Assembly: GCF_900142325.1 (NCBI RefSeq)
Contig: NZ_FRAM01000001.1
Coordinates: 992,001 to 1,056,000 of the forward strand
Length of the DNA stretch: 64,000 bases
Direction of reading: 5' to 3'
DNA from: Epilithonimonas mollis
GTDB lineage: Bacteria; Bacteroidota; Bacteroidia; Flavobacteriales; Weeksellaceae
Shown here piece by piece: positions 37,501 to 45,643 of this stretch; the stretch's first letter is position 1; each line of letters begins with the position of its first letter. Position numbers and translations under genes: made by a program. Below the pieces are notes generated by a model. The model was not told the origin of the DNA, did not search any database, and was given only the letters and a program-made list of their open reading frames with translations.

Positions 37501-38827
37501 GGCTGTTCCCGGTAACATCAAAAGGACCATTGGCTGCGCTCAAGACCAAGGAAGTACCGTTACTTTTAACATCCACAGTTGCGCCCCGTTCCGTAATGAT
37601 ATTCATTTTTGTAGGAATCTGGTTGCGGTAATTATTAATGTTCGAAATAAAAACCCTGTTTTCATTGATCAGGCCGATTTCATCAATCCTATTGGGGAGA
37701 TAGCAACTCAAAGGCGGGATATAATTGAATCCTCCTGTAGCCTGACCATTACCATTAGTAGGCGGATTACCTATTTCTATTCCTGCCAAAAGCTGATAAA
37801 CATAAATATTATTGTTGGAAGAAATGTATAAATTGTAATGTCCGGAACCTTGATCCTTATAACTATCCGGTGCAGTTTCAAAAAATTCTCCGGTTTGTAA
37901 AATCTTGGCCGGCACGGTATCATCATTAAGATAGATCTCCGTGTTGTCTTTTACTGCAACAATGATAGCTTTTTCCATCGTAGTTCTGGAACCAGTATCT
38001 GGATCTACATAGCTGTTAGCTCCATTTCCTTTTACCAGAATAAAAGTTTTTCCTAGCTTATCTTCCGGGACAGCCTGATCCATCAAAATATCTGATGCAC
38101 TCGGATAATCGCCCGCATACTGACCGTTAAAATTGCCATTAGTAACCGAAATTGGTTTGTCAGCCGTAATCTTTGCGCCTATAAAACCTGTGAAATTTTC
38201 CGTCTGATCACCTATACCATCAATGATATAAGATTGCCCTTTATTCAGCGTAAAATTGAATTGTGTTCTGCTGACGCCATCTGAAAATTTAACATTTGGG
38301 TCAAAGCCTGAGATGGTCACATTAGTATTATTCTCAGTAGCCATCACGCTGGTCATAAAATTCAGGATTTCATTATAAACCATTATAGGCGCCATAGCCA
38401 CCCTGAAATCTGTTCCGATACCCGCTGTTCCTTTGGAGGTAAGAATCTCTGCATGCTGAGAGACAGAAAACCTTAAACTTGCAAAAAAATATTTTTCTCC
38501 TTTTAAATAGATTCCTTTATTTACAGGCTTAAACAGATCTGATGAGGGATTAAAAGACGGCGGTCTCGCAATGATCATACTCCTGTTAGAAATCTCATAA
38601 TATTTTGGATTATTTTTACTGATCGTAACCGTCCCTATTATGACATTATTATTGTAAACCTCTACTTTAAAAGGTGTGGTTTCATTAGTGGACATATAAA
38701 TCCTTTGTACAGTGTTAGGATTCGCAGTTCTGTCAACCATCGGTGCAAACCAGTGTTCTGTATCAAGCTGTCCAAATAAATTTATAGAAGTAATAAAAAA
38801 TAATAGAATCAGTAAACTTTTATTCAT
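34523..38827 (-). CDS. T9SS type B secreted protein with IgGFc-binding N-terminal domain (1434 aa)
   Basis: Uses the ATG at 38827 (MNKSLLILLFF; signal peptide 1-20, ...NLFGQ). The N-terminal about 480 residues align with the neighbour's IgGFc-binding-like region (EHWFAPMVDRT, SKGTAGIGTDFRVAMAP, GGYFAGFSYLP). The middle has about 350 more residues than the neighbour: extra modules with YEACDLDFKGA, TLCDPNLDDSEN and ATFCDDKFKNQ cysteine-aspartate motifs. The C-terminus is the same type B sorting domain (ITPNGDGVNDVLD). It seems the longer form of a duplicated gene that lost or gained modules. It has its own promoter. Confidence 0.9.
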   Translation of the reverse strand: MNKSLLILLFFITSINLFGQLDTEHWFAPMVDRTANPNTVQRIYMSTNETTPFKVEVYNNNVIIGTVTISKNNPKYYEISNRSMIIARPPSFNPSSDLFKPVNKGIYLKGEKYFFASLRFSVSQHAEILTSKGTAGIGTDFRVAMAPIMVYNEILNFMTSVMATENNTNVTISGFDPNVKFSDGVSRTQFNFTLNKGQSYIIDGIGDQTENFTGFIGAKITADKPISVTNGNFNGQYAGDYPSASDILMDQAVPEDKLGKTFILVKGNGANSYVDPDTGSRTTMEKAIIVAVKDNTEIYLNDDTVPAKILQTGEFFETAPDSYKDQGSGHYNLYISSNNNIYVYQLLAGIEIGNPPTNGNGQATGGFNYIPPLSCYLPNRIDEIGLINENRVFISNINNYRNQIPTKMNIITERGATVDVKSNGTSLVLSAANGPFDVTGNSQWVTYSIPNITGNVAVFSSRAVTAGISAGDDAVGYGGYFAGFSYLPAIIRKEGECVPDVVLQLPEGFDFYQWMKKNQATGLFEDITGANTNLYKPTEAGYYKARVKQGSCAEVNTTEFKFLSCLSYTAQFYQTCKDLTLVPKLTLGNQGVIGSSISIVKQPLKGTVTIDAVTKTISYTANPNVAGADSFRYKFIGDDPITPESEEVLVNIDIKNIVASDRILKGCKISNTIGEFDLTKADVTLDTSVTKTFYKDHINADNDTGVNTIATADLGHYQSSEGEIFVRLNNGFCPKTVKVELRFAPIPDIVNNTYEACDLDFKGAKVKLDQVARLLLKDPVYFTNVKFYLNPVATAGTELPNDFTYSANTTLHMVVFSPDGCTPVKFAINLKVGTRLALTKTLDNYTLCDPNLDDSENVNLDNYKNLFLSVTDVSDTALKTYFYLSLNDAQRDINRLPNGNVTITKDVDYHFRFEKNGICPNVGSLSIRYTKGFASLTLQPEITICESATVQVDGGTAHVKWQWTSDSDPAYIIPPTQKVTLKPGKYHVILKSKDSCDYNQRFEIIGSPKAVLDISKLNATFCDDKFKNQIIVKLSTQVTPVILQNPHPDIKMEYYRDAAYTQLINEDNFIYSNDIRIYVKAVSKYCSETRDFIDFRIGNRVPLSNIKLTHEECDDDMDGIFTIKNLNNYTALFTSDPKVSAKFYIKEADAKNDAANNITEINVNNQQVLFVRFSNTSSLDCPNIGELTIKIKIPKKSEVLLDKPICPDDTTYLDIGPGFDNSNVVWYNENDPAKIIGTGQVISDLPVGKYFVILKGFYPNDCPIKQSVEIKAAELPEIESIEINGSTVKINATGGVKPYKYAIDNGNYQDSEIFTNISPGLHKAYVISVDNCDPAEKIFSVIEIYNAITPNGDGVNDVLDMSLLKYKIDVKFQIFDREGKKLFEGDPNNNYIWDGKQNGKPLSTSSYWYIMEWKDFEKSPPVKYTGWILLKNRN

Positions 38828-38846
38828 TGTAATAACCAATATATTA

Positions 38847-38854
38847 CAAATGTA
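38847..38854 (-). promoter_or_regulatory. -7 element before the 1434-aa secreted protein gene
   Basis: Minus-strand TACATTTG, the same octamer and same setting as at 34487-34494, 20 bp before the start codon. Confidence 0.55.
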
Positions 38855-38871
38855 AAAAAAGGATTTAGTAT

Positions 38872-41214
38872 TTAGTTTCTATTTTTTAAAAATATCCAGC
38901 CTGTATGTTGCGCACGTTTCGGATTCCCGGATTCGTTCCATTCCAGGATGTACCAGTAAGATGAGGTTGAAAGCGGCCTTCCGTTTGTTTTTCCACTCCA
39001 GATATACTGATTATTGGGATCACCTTTGAAAACCAACTGCCCGTTTCTGTCATATATTTCAAGACGGGGATCTGATTTTGTCATAAGGTCAGAATAATCT
39101 ATGAAATCGTTGAAGCCGTCATCATTTGGTGTAATCACATTTTTGATACCGATGATGGAAAAATCCTGAGCTACAAATCCGCATGCGTCTCTGACTATTA
39201 TTGTATGTCTTCCTTTCGTGACATTCTCATAAACATTGCTGGACTGATATGGCTGTCCATCCAGACTATACTGATATGGCGGAATTCCGTTAGAAGGCAG
39301 TATGGTTACTTTATTATCTTCTATCAAAACATTGCTAATGATCAGATCTTCCGGTTCAGAGACTTTGACAAACTGTTTATAAACACAACCGTTAAAGCCT
39401 AATTCTACCCAGTATTCGCCAGCAGGTTTATTTTTTACAATCCGAGTTGTAGAACCATCATCCCATTTGTAAGAAGTAAATCCTGAACCCACAACAGGAT
39501 CAAAACCGGTTCCGGCATCCAGGTCCACGGTGGTGCCTTTGCAGATGATTGTATCTTTCAGTACCGTCGATTTTTTAGGTTGTTTGAAAGCAAGCTTAAA
39601 GGATGAATAATTATCACAGAAATTGCCTGGTTTTTTAATTCTGATATAAAAGGTTTTTTCCTTGACAGCTGTACTCAGTGTTTGCTGTTTATTCACGGCG
39701 TTTTGGCTTTTCTTGAGGTCGGACTCCTTCTCATAGAAGTTTACATCATTTGGATTGAGTATTTCATTAGTCATAAAAGGGATGTAATCATCAAGATTTT
39801 TAGTGGCGTTCCCTTTCAGCTCATTATCACAAACATCAAAAACAGGAGGATTAACAGGTTGCTGAGGATAATCCATTGTCAGCTGTTGACCATGGTAAAA
39901 CTGTATCGTATAAGAATCCGGCGTACAATTGAAAGCTCTGACTTTTACGGTAATATCCTGCGGATTTTGTGTAAATTCAAAATCAGAATCAGGATTTATT
40001 TTCACGCCGCCCTGTGTAAAATATTCAATTGTAAACTCTCTGGAAAAATTAGTAACAATCTGTGTATTGTATTTGGATAGTTTTTCTGTGAATTTATCAT
40101 CAAAATCATCGTCGCAAATCAATATAGCAGAACTATCTATATTGGCTACAGGTGCATCTTCAATCCTAAGATTTCCTTCCAATGTACAGCCGCTGCTTAA
40201 TTCGATTTTCACATTATAATCACCAGGCTGCGTCGCTCTGTAGGTATCAATATCATCAGTTCCGGGAATAGGAATGCCGTTTCTGAACCATCTGTAGGAA
40301 ACGCCTCCGGAGATGGTTTTAATATCATGAAAACCACCTTTACAAAGCGGGATTTCGTTGTCCAAAGTCAGGTCGGGGCCAAGATTGATATTTCCTGTAA
40401 AACTACCAGCTTTCAGAAAAACCCCGGAATCATATAATCCGTTTCCCTGATCTGCAATAACCAGTTTTATATGGTATTTCTGTCCTGGAACCACATCTGT
40501 CTTCGCTGTCAAAATTGCTGTTTGTCCATTAAAACTTACAGCACTATTGTCGGGATTATATCGCCCGAAATAATTATCATTTACAGCCGGACATTTTCCA
40601 CCCACACCCCGGACATTATTAGAGGTTATCGGTGTCTGTGTTCCGGGAATGACGGCAATATTGGTATAATCCGGGTCGCCTATTTTTTTTATCAGAAATG
40701 CAAAACCATCAGTATATCCACAGGTTCCAGGGTCTGTTGTCCTTAGATACTGTTCAGAAAGGAACATATAATCAAAACTGATCTTATCACTTTGATTGGA
40801 TGTAAAATCAAATTCCAATATCGTTGCATTAGTGGTATTGGTGATATTTGCACCAGTTTCAAGATCAGGATCTCCGCCCCATCCGGAGGCCGTTGCACTC
40901 TGGATCCCTGTAAAAGCGCCTACCGCTTCTGGTGCTTTCCCGCTGGACAATATTATTCCTTCATCTATTTCAAAAGACGTTGTGTTTCTGTTAAAATATC
41001 CGTAACTCAGATCTCCGCTGCCAAAATCCCATCCTGTGACTTTGACATTATCGACAGTAATACAGCTGGCATTCTTGGAACCTATAAAAATATCTTTTAC
41101 CAACTGATCTGCTGTGTAGCCAGTATTTACACTGATATACTGACCTTTTATCGCACTACTAAAAATCAGAACAGCTATAAGCAGTAAACTATATGGACTA
41201 TAAAAAAATTTCAT
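38872..41214 (-). CDS. T9SS type B secreted protein with choice-of-anchor L domain (780 aa)
   Basis: Signal peptide 1-24 (...SAIKGQ). Residues about 25-275 are a choice-of-anchor L domain (TADQLVKDIFIGSKN, GIILSSGKAPEAVG, SFDYMFLSEQY, DGFAFLIKK). Ig-like modules with ICDDDFDDKF and DVCDNELKGN follow. The type B sorting domain covers about 690-780 (ITPNDDGFNDFID, LEIYDRNGQLVFKG, YWYILEWNESG). The C-terminal half is paralogous to the two preceding proteins, but the N-terminal head differs. The three genes thus share an export and module scaffold with exchanged heads. Likely surface adhesin. Confidence 0.9.
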   Translation of the reverse strand: MKFFYSPYSLLLIAVLIFSSAIKGQYISVNTGYTADQLVKDIFIGSKNASCITVDNVKVTGWDFGSGDLSYGYFNRNTTSFEIDEGIILSSGKAPEAVGAFTGIQSATASGWGGDPDLETGANITNTTNATILEFDFTSNQSDKISFDYMFLSEQYLRTTDPGTCGYTDGFAFLIKKIGDPDYTNIAVIPGTQTPITSNNVRGVGGKCPAVNDNYFGRYNPDNSAVSFNGQTAILTAKTDVVPGQKYHIKLVIADQGNGLYDSGVFLKAGSFTGNINLGPDLTLDNEIPLCKGGFHDIKTISGGVSYRWFRNGIPIPGTDDIDTYRATQPGDYNVKIELSSGCTLEGNLRIEDAPVANIDSSAILICDDDFDDKFTEKLSKYNTQIVTNFSREFTIEYFTQGGVKINPDSDFEFTQNPQDITVKVRAFNCTPDSYTIQFYHGQQLTMDYPQQPVNPPVFDVCDNELKGNATKNLDDYIPFMTNEILNPNDVNFYEKESDLKKSQNAVNKQQTLSTAVKEKTFYIRIKKPGNFCDNYSSFKLAFKQPKKSTVLKDTIICKGTTVDLDAGTGFDPVVGSGFTSYKWDDGSTTRIVKNKPAGEYWVELGFNGCVYKQFVKVSEPEDLIISNVLIEDNKVTILPSNGIPPYQYSLDGQPYQSSNVYENVTKGRHTIIVRDACGFVAQDFSIIGIKNVITPNDDGFNDFIDYSDLMTKSDPRLEIYDRNGQLVFKGDPNNQYIWSGKTNGRPLSTSSYWYILEWNESGNPKRAQHTGWIFLKNRN

Positions 41215-41232
41215 TTAACAAAATAAGGGCTA

Positions 41233-41240
41233 CAAATCTA
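41233..41240 (-). promoter_or_regulatory. -7 element before the 780-aa secreted protein gene
   Basis: Minus-strand TAGATTTG (TAnnTTTG), 19 bp before the start codon. The short distance leaves a very short leader. Confidence 0.5.
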
Positions 41241-41259
41241 CTTCTAAATTATCAAACAA

Positions 41260-41289
41260 AAAATCCCGCTAATCAATTTAACGGGATTT
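41260..41289 (-). terminator. Terminator of tsf
   Basis: Minus-strand stem AAATCCCG/CGGGATTT with a T-run after it, starting 23 bp past the tsf stop. It lies directly upstream of the 780-aa protein gene and isolates it from tsf. Confidence 0.8.
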
Positions 41290-41311
41290 AATTTATTCAT
41301 AAGTCTTAAGA

Positions 41312-42139
41312 TTAAGCAAGAGCAACTCTCACGAAACCTGTTACTTTAAGATCTGCATTGACAGACTTCACATAATCAGCAACTGACATGCTGGAATCTT
41401 TGATGAAATCCTGGTGTACCAAAGTGTTGTCTTTGTAGAATCTCTGCATTTTACCTTTCAGGATATTGTCGATAATGTTTGCAGGTTTTCCTTCTTCTGT
41501 CAACTTGTGTCTTTCGATTTCCAACTCTTTATCAATAGTTTCCTGAGAAACAGCATTCTCGTCAAGAGCAATTGGATTCATAGCAGCAACCTGCATAGAA
41601 ACAGCTTTTGCAGCTTCATCTGCACCTTCTACTTTAGCAGAAACAGAAGTGATTGCAGCGATTTTGTTACCTGCGTGGATGTAAGCTCCCAAATAAGGAC
41701 CTTCGATTCTTTCAAAAGCACCGATCTCGATTTTCTCACCAATAACCCCGGTTTGTTCAATCAATTTATCCGCAACTGTCATTCCGTGGAAATCTGTTGC
41801 CAATAGTTCTTCTTTTGTCGCTGCGAAAATTGCCATTTCAGCCAATTCATAAGCCAACTCGATGAACGCTTCGTTTTTAGCAACGAAATCAGTTTCACAG
41901 TTAAGAGAGATCACAACACCTAAAGTATTGTCCTCGTTTACTCTTGCGATAACTGCACCTTCAGAGGAATCTCTGTCTGCTCTGTTAGCCGCTACTTTTT
42001 GTCCTTTTTTTCTAAGGATATCGATTGCTTTTTCGAAATCGCCTTCAGCTTCTACTAGAGCTTTTTTGCAGTCCATCATTCCTGCACCTGTCGTGTTTCT
42101 TAGTTTTGCTACGTCTGCAGCTACTGGTGTATAAGACAT
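41312..42139 (-). CDS. tsf: Translation elongation factor Ts
   Basis: 275 residues. The N-terminal UBA-like part holds VAKLRNTTGAGMMDCKKAL, the EF-Ts signature, followed by LRKKGQKVAANRADRDSSEG. The core has LNCETDFVAKNEAF, with the TDFVA motif that contacts EF-Tu. It exchanges GDP for GTP on EF-Tu. It is alone here: rpsB, its usual upstream partner, is absent and the next gene upstream is divergent. A separate promoter and terminator flank it. Confidence 0.97.
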   Translation of the reverse strand: MSYTPVAADVAKLRNTTGAGMMDCKKALVEAEGDFEKAIDILRKKGQKVAANRADRDSSEGAVIARVNEDNTLGVVISLNCETDFVAKNEAFIELAYELAEMAIFAATKEELLATDFHGMTVADKLIEQTGVIGEKIEIGAFERIEGPYLGAYIHAGNKIAAITSVSAKVEGADEAAKAVSMQVAAMNPIALDENAVSQETIDKELEIERHKLTEEGKPANIIDNILKGKMQRFYKDNTLVHQDFIKDSSMSVADYVKSVNADLKVTGFVRVALA

Positions 42140-42195
42140 AATATTGATTATTTTATATTGTAATTCCTGATTTCCCCTTCATGTTTTTCAGCGTG

Positions 42196-42203
42196 CAAAT
42201 ATA
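42196..42203 (-). promoter_or_regulatory. -7 element of tsf
   Basis: Minus-strand TATATTTG, a perfect TAnnTTTG, 56 bp before the tsf start. The -33 box is not obvious. Confidence 0.55.
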
Positions 42204-42377
42204 GTGATTTTTATAAAAAAACTATCACATTCATACAATCTTAATAAATGTAATAATCCGTAATTATTTTCACAGGCTGTTAGCAGATTTTACTTTTTTT
42301 AGTTCAAATATCATAGCGGTTAACAAGATTTGATTTATTTTTACGTTACAATTAAACCGAATTCTATATTTATTATA

Positions 42378-42941
42378 ATGAAGAAGATATTTTTACTTGC
42401 GTTTTTCTTATTATCCATCTGCATATTTTCCCAAGTCAGTATTTTCGAGGCTAGAAAGACCACGGACAGAGCTGTGGTGGAAAAATTCATCCGTGATTAT
42501 CCAAACCATCCTGCCGTTCCCGAACTGAAGCAACGCGCATTATCCTTAAGATACGGAGGAAGTTCCACTGTGGCAAAACCTACCATAAAGCCAATGACTG
42601 AAGAAAAAATCGAAAAAACGTCAACAGTCGGAACCTCAGCTGCAAAAGGACAACCATCCGAACGCGCTAAAAACACAGCCGCTGTTCTGACCAGCCTTTT
42701 AAACAATGACCCGAACAAAAAGGAATCAATTGTCCAGTTTGTAAATAAATCCAAATGCAACCTCATCATCAAGATCAGCGGAAAAAAATTCTACAACCTG
42801 ACTGTCCCAGCAAACAACCAAAGCTATATTCTTGTGGACAAAGGCAGTTATAACGTTTCCACCTCTATTTGCGATGCCACATACAATCAAAACAAGGTTT
42901 TCACAAAAGATGTCATCATTACATTGAATGCGCCTAAATAG
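42378..42941 (+). CDS. DUF6759-like secreted protein (paralogue 2)
   Basis: 187 residues from the ATG at 42378, with signal peptide 1-19 (...ICIFSQ). An N-terminal segment has FEARKTTDRAVVEKFIRDYPNHP, which resembles a half-TPR/caspase-adjacent helical motif. A low-complexity linker follows. The C-terminal domain (FVNKSKCNLIIKISGKKFYNLTV, DKGSYNVSTSICDATYNQNKVF) is paralogous to the lipoprotein at 29101-29562. Function unknown. The next gene begins 9 bp later. Confidence 0.75.
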   Translation: MKKIFLLAFFLLSICIFSQVSIFEARKTTDRAVVEKFIRDYPNHPAVPELKQRALSLRYGGSSTVAKPTIKPMTEEKIEKTSTVGTSAAKGQPSERAKNTAAVLTSLLNNDPNKKESIVQFVNKSKCNLIIKISGKKFYNLTVPANNQSYILVDKGSYNVSTSICDATYNQNKVFTKDVIITLNAPK

Positions 42942-42950
42942 AAAATATTT

Positions 42951-43721
42951 TTGAAGGTTATACTATCTATATTATTGTGTTTACCGGCTTTTGTTTTTTC
43001 CCAGAAGAAAATCGAGGCAGATTCTTTGCAGCTAAAGGATGCAACAGAACTTTTCGGTGACGATTACGGCAATATTTATATTTATAAAAATAAAGATCTA
43101 AGTTTTACTAAATATGATGCAGCCGGCAATCAGCTGGGAAGACTTATGGTGACCTTTCCTTATAAAATACAAAGTGTCACCAACCCTCTTAACATTGTTA
43201 TGTTTTCTGAGAATGCCCAGGAAATTAAATTCTTTGATCAGAATCTGAATGAGATCCAGAAAATCAATCTGAGCTTCGGTTTCGGATTTGTGAAAGCAGT
43301 TTATGCCGAAGATCTGCAATTTGCCTGGCTGATTGATGACAGCAACAAAACCCTGATCCAGTATAACTTCCGAAGTAATTCTGTAATCAATTCCTTCCCT
43401 TTCAACGTTAATCTTCAGGGGCTAAAAGATTTTTTAGTTTATAATAACAGGATTTATATCCTGCGGGAAGACAGCTTCGAAGTTTACAATACAAAAACAA
43501 CACTCCTGGTTTCTGCTGAGATTACCGATGCAAAAAAACTACGCAGAACCAATGAGCTTGTTCTGATATTTGGAAATAAAACCATTGCAAAATTTGACGG
43601 TAAATCGATCGTAGAAATTTTCCGGAGTGCAGATGCAAAAATTGTGGATAAAAACAGCTCCGGATTTTTGGCACTCATAAAAGACAAACTTTATCTTTAC
43701 GCCTCAGAATTAAAAGATTAA
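42951..43721 (+). CDS. Secreted protein of unknown function, propeller-like
   Basis: 256 residues with a TTG start; no ATG is available in frame before the signal peptide (MKVILSILLCLPAFVFSQ). After the signal the sequence is beta-rich, with repeats of the type LFGDDYGNIYIYKNKDLSFTKYD and NNRIYILREDSFEVYN that suggest a beta-propeller. It follows the DUF6759-like gene by 9 bp and precedes a terminator, so the two form a small operon. I do not recognise a named family. Confidence 0.75.
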   Translation: MKVILSILLCLPAFVFSQKKIEADSLQLKDATELFGDDYGNIYIYKNKDLSFTKYDAAGNQLGRLMVTFPYKIQSVTNPLNIVMFSENAQEIKFFDQNLNEIQKINLSFGFGFVKAVYAEDLQFAWLIDDSNKTLIQYNFRSNSVINSFPFNVNLQGLKDFLVYNNRIYILREDSFEVYNTKTTLLVSAEITDAKKLRRTNELVLIFGNKTIAKFDGKSIVEIFRSADAKIVDKNSSGFLALIKDKLYLYASELKD

Positions 43722-43724
43722 AAA

Positions 43725-43755
43725 TTCAGACATCAAATACCTGTCTGGCTTTTTT
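43725..43755 (+). terminator. Terminator after the propeller-like gene
   Basis: Stem CAGACA/TGTCTG with a 9-base loop, then GCTTTTTT. It starts a few bases after the stop at 43721. Confidence 0.75.
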
Positions 43756-43790
43756 AAATATCAATTATCTAATGCTTTAATTAATAGAGA

Positions 43791-44405
43791 ATGCACATAG
43801 CTGTCACAGGAAATATCGGAGCGGGTAAAACTACACTCACCACCATGTTATCAAAGCATTATAGCTGGGAAGCACAATTTGAAGATGTGGATCACAATCC
43901 TTATCTGGATGATTTCTACGGTGACATGTCCAAATGGAGTTTTGCACTCCAGATCTATTTCCTAGGAAGCCGCTTCCGGCAGGTAAAGGAGATCCGGGAA
44001 AGCGGAAAGAATGTGATCCAGGACAGAACAATCTACGAAGACGCCCACATCTTTGCAGAAAACCTGGCGGAAATGAACCTGCTTTCGGAACGGGATTTTA
44101 AAAACTATCTGTCAGTTTTTCAACTAATGAAGGATTTTGTTTCGGCACCGGATTTGCTGATATATCTGAGGGCAGACATACCAACTCTGGTGAGACAAAT
44201 CGCAAAGCGAGGAAGGGAATACGAAACAAGCATCAGCATAGATTATCTGTCAAAACTTAATAACAAATACCAGAACTGGATAGAAAATTATCAGGAAGGA
44301 AAACTACTTATAATAGATGTGGACGATCTTGACTTTGTAGAAAAACCTGAAGATTTTGGTTATATCCTGGAAAGAATCGACGGAGAGCTGAATGGTTTGT
44401 TTTAA
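43791..44405 (+). CDS. Deoxynucleoside kinase
   Basis: 204 residues. The P-loop is GNIGAGKTTL (7-16). The DRTIYEDAHIFAE motif (about 78-90, with the ERS-like DR base) and the LID arginines RQIAKRGREYE (about 135-145) mark the dCK/dGK family. It phosphorylates deoxynucleosides for salvage. Substrate preference cannot be read from the sequence. A 69-bp gap and a terminator separate it from the gene before. Confidence 0.92.
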   Translation: MHIAVTGNIGAGKTTLTTMLSKHYSWEAQFEDVDHNPYLDDFYGDMSKWSFALQIYFLGSRFRQVKEIRESGKNVIQDRTIYEDAHIFAENLAEMNLLSERDFKNYLSVFQLMKDFVSAPDLLIYLRADIPTLVRQIAKRGREYETSISIDYLSKLNNKYQNWIENYQEGKLLIIDVDDLDFVEKPEDFGYILERIDGELNGLF

Positions 44406-44477
44406 ATTATTTTGGGAATAATTTTTGACAGACTTCGATTATTATTTGCCGCTTTAATTTAACACCAGACCACTATC

Positions 44478-44828
44478 ATGATAAAAGTAATCCATAACAA
44501 TAAGTGTCCAAAATCCAAAGCTATCTTGGAATATCTGGATGAGAATGATATCAAATTCCAGATTATCGACATCAACAGGGATCCGTTAAGTCTGTTTGAA
44601 CTGAGAACATTATTCAAAAAACTGAATAAGACACCAAGTAAGGTCCTTAAAAAATCTTCGGCAATTTTTCAGAAATATTTTACCGAGTCGGAGCAGGTTA
44701 ATGAGGAACAGGCATTGGAGGTTATTGCTCAGAATCCTGAAGTGATACAGTGCCCCATTCTGATAAAGGGGAAAATTGCAATGCCTGGCAATCCACTAGA
44801 AAATGTAAAATTCTTTATAGAAAACTGA
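44478..44828 (+). CDS. ArsC/Spx-family thioredoxin-fold protein
   Basis: 116 residues. It starts IKVIHNNKCPKSKAILEYLDE, with the reactive Cys at position 10, and ends with VIQCPILIKGKIAMPGNPLENV (PI...K near the cis-proline), the ArsC (glutaredoxin-type arsenate reductase) family pattern, as in YfgD. The arginine triad of plasmid ArsC is only partly present, so true arsenate reductase activity is unsure. It lies far from the ars operon at the left of the window and is probably a housekeeping relative. Confidence 0.85.
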   Translation: MIKVIHNNKCPKSKAILEYLDENDIKFQIIDINRDPLSLFELRTLFKKLNKTPSKVLKKSSAIFQKYFTESEQVNEEQALEVIAQNPEVIQCPILIKGKIAMPGNPLENVKFFIEN

Positions 44829-44913
44829 CTCAGATTCATAATTATAACAATAAGTATGAGATATTAAGAATTAATATTCCAAGCTTATTTTTTTGATAAT
44901 TATTTTAAAATAA

Positions 44914-44945
44914 TTTGCCTGTCTGAAAAATTATCCGTTATTTTG
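44914..44945 (+). promoter_or_regulatory. Probable promoter of the rpmB-rpmG operon
   Basis: TTTG at 44914-44917 and TTATTTTG at 44938-44945, 20 bases apart. The -7 box departs from TAnnTTTG in the first position. It is 38 bp before the rpmB start. Confidence 0.45.
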
Positions 44946-44983
44946 CACTCTCAAATATTCACTAGTCAAAAGAACATCGAGAT

Positions 44984-45232
44984 ATGTCAAGAATTTGCCA
45001 AATAACAGGTAAGCGTGCAATGGTAGGAAACAATGTTTCCCACGCTAATAACAAAACGAAAAGACGTTTTGAAATTAATCTATTAGAGAAGAAATTTTAT
45101 CTTCCTGAGCAAGAGAAACACGTTACTTTGAAAGTATCGGCTCACGGATTGAGAGTGATCAATAAGATTGGTATAGAGGAAGCACTCGAAAGAGCAGCTA
45201 GAAACGGTTTCATTAAAAACACTACTAAGTAA
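44984..45232 (+). CDS. rpmB: 50S ribosomal protein L28
   Basis: 82 residues, beginning [32 protein letters not shown]. The CxxTGK and [13 protein letters not shown] features define L28; the zinc cysteines of C+ forms are incomplete. It binds 23S rRNA. Its stop codon overlaps the start of rpmG by one base, so the two are coupled. Confidence 0.97.
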   Translation: MSRICQITGKRAMVGNNVSHANNKTKRRFEINLLEKKFYLPEQEKHVTLKVSAHGLRVINKIGIEEALERAARNGFIKNTTK

Positions 45233-45414
45233 TGGCTAAAAAAGGTAACAGAGTTCAGGTAATTCTAGAATGTACTGAGCACAAAGAAAGCGGTGTAGCA
45301 GGAATGTCAAGATACATTACTACAAAAAATAAAAAGAACACAACAGAAAGATTGGAATTGAAAAAATTCAACCCAGTTCTTAAAAAATATACTGTTCATA
45401 AAGAAATTAAGTAA
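45232..45414 (+). CDS. rpmG: 50S ribosomal protein L33
   Basis: 60 residues, [18 protein letters not shown]...[21 protein letters not shown], typical L33. Only one cysteine remains (C14), so this is the zinc-free (C-) type. It lies in the rpmB-rpmG-DUF4295 run. Confidence 0.97.
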   Translation: MAKKGNRVQVILECTEHKESGVAGMSRYITTKNKKNTTERLELKKFNPVLKKYTVHKEIK

Positions 45415-45433
45415 TTTATAAAAATAATTTACA

Positions 45434-45589
45434 ATGGCAAAAAAAGTAGTAGCAACACTTCAGGGTGGCGCTGGTTCAAAAAAAATGACAAAAGTAATCA
45501 AAATGGTGAAGTCTTCTAAATCTGAAGCTTACGTTTTTGAAGAAAAAGTAATGAACGCTGACGAAGTTGATGGTTATTTGAAAAAATAA
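45434..45589 (+). CDS. DUF4295 family small basic protein
   Basis: 51 residues (MAKKVVATLQGGAGSKKMTK... ending NADEVDGYLKK), 19 bp after rpmG. The Lys-rich start and the constant place after L33 match DUF4295, found only in Bacteroidota. The context suggests a ribosome-associated protein; no function is known to me. It is short and easily missed. Confidence 0.9.
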   Translation: MAKKVVATLQGGAGSKKMTKVIKMVKSSKSEAYVFEEKVMNADEVDGYLKK

Positions 45590-45611
45590 TTCCTCACACG
45601 GATACAATATA

Positions 45612-45641
45612 GAAAACTACTCTCAATAGGGTAGTTTTTTT
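45612..45641 (+). terminator. Terminator of the rpmB-rpmG-DUF4295 operon
   Basis: Stem AAACTAC/GTAGTTT with a partly paired loop followed by seven T, 23 bp after the DUF4295 stop. The ftsY promoter box follows at once. Confidence 0.75.
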
Positions 45642-45643
45642 AT

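Noticed and set aside
44478-44828. Arsenate reductase partner of the ars operon
   Set aside because: It is 38 kb away among housekeeping genes, and the family includes many non-arsenate proteins such as YfgD and Spx.
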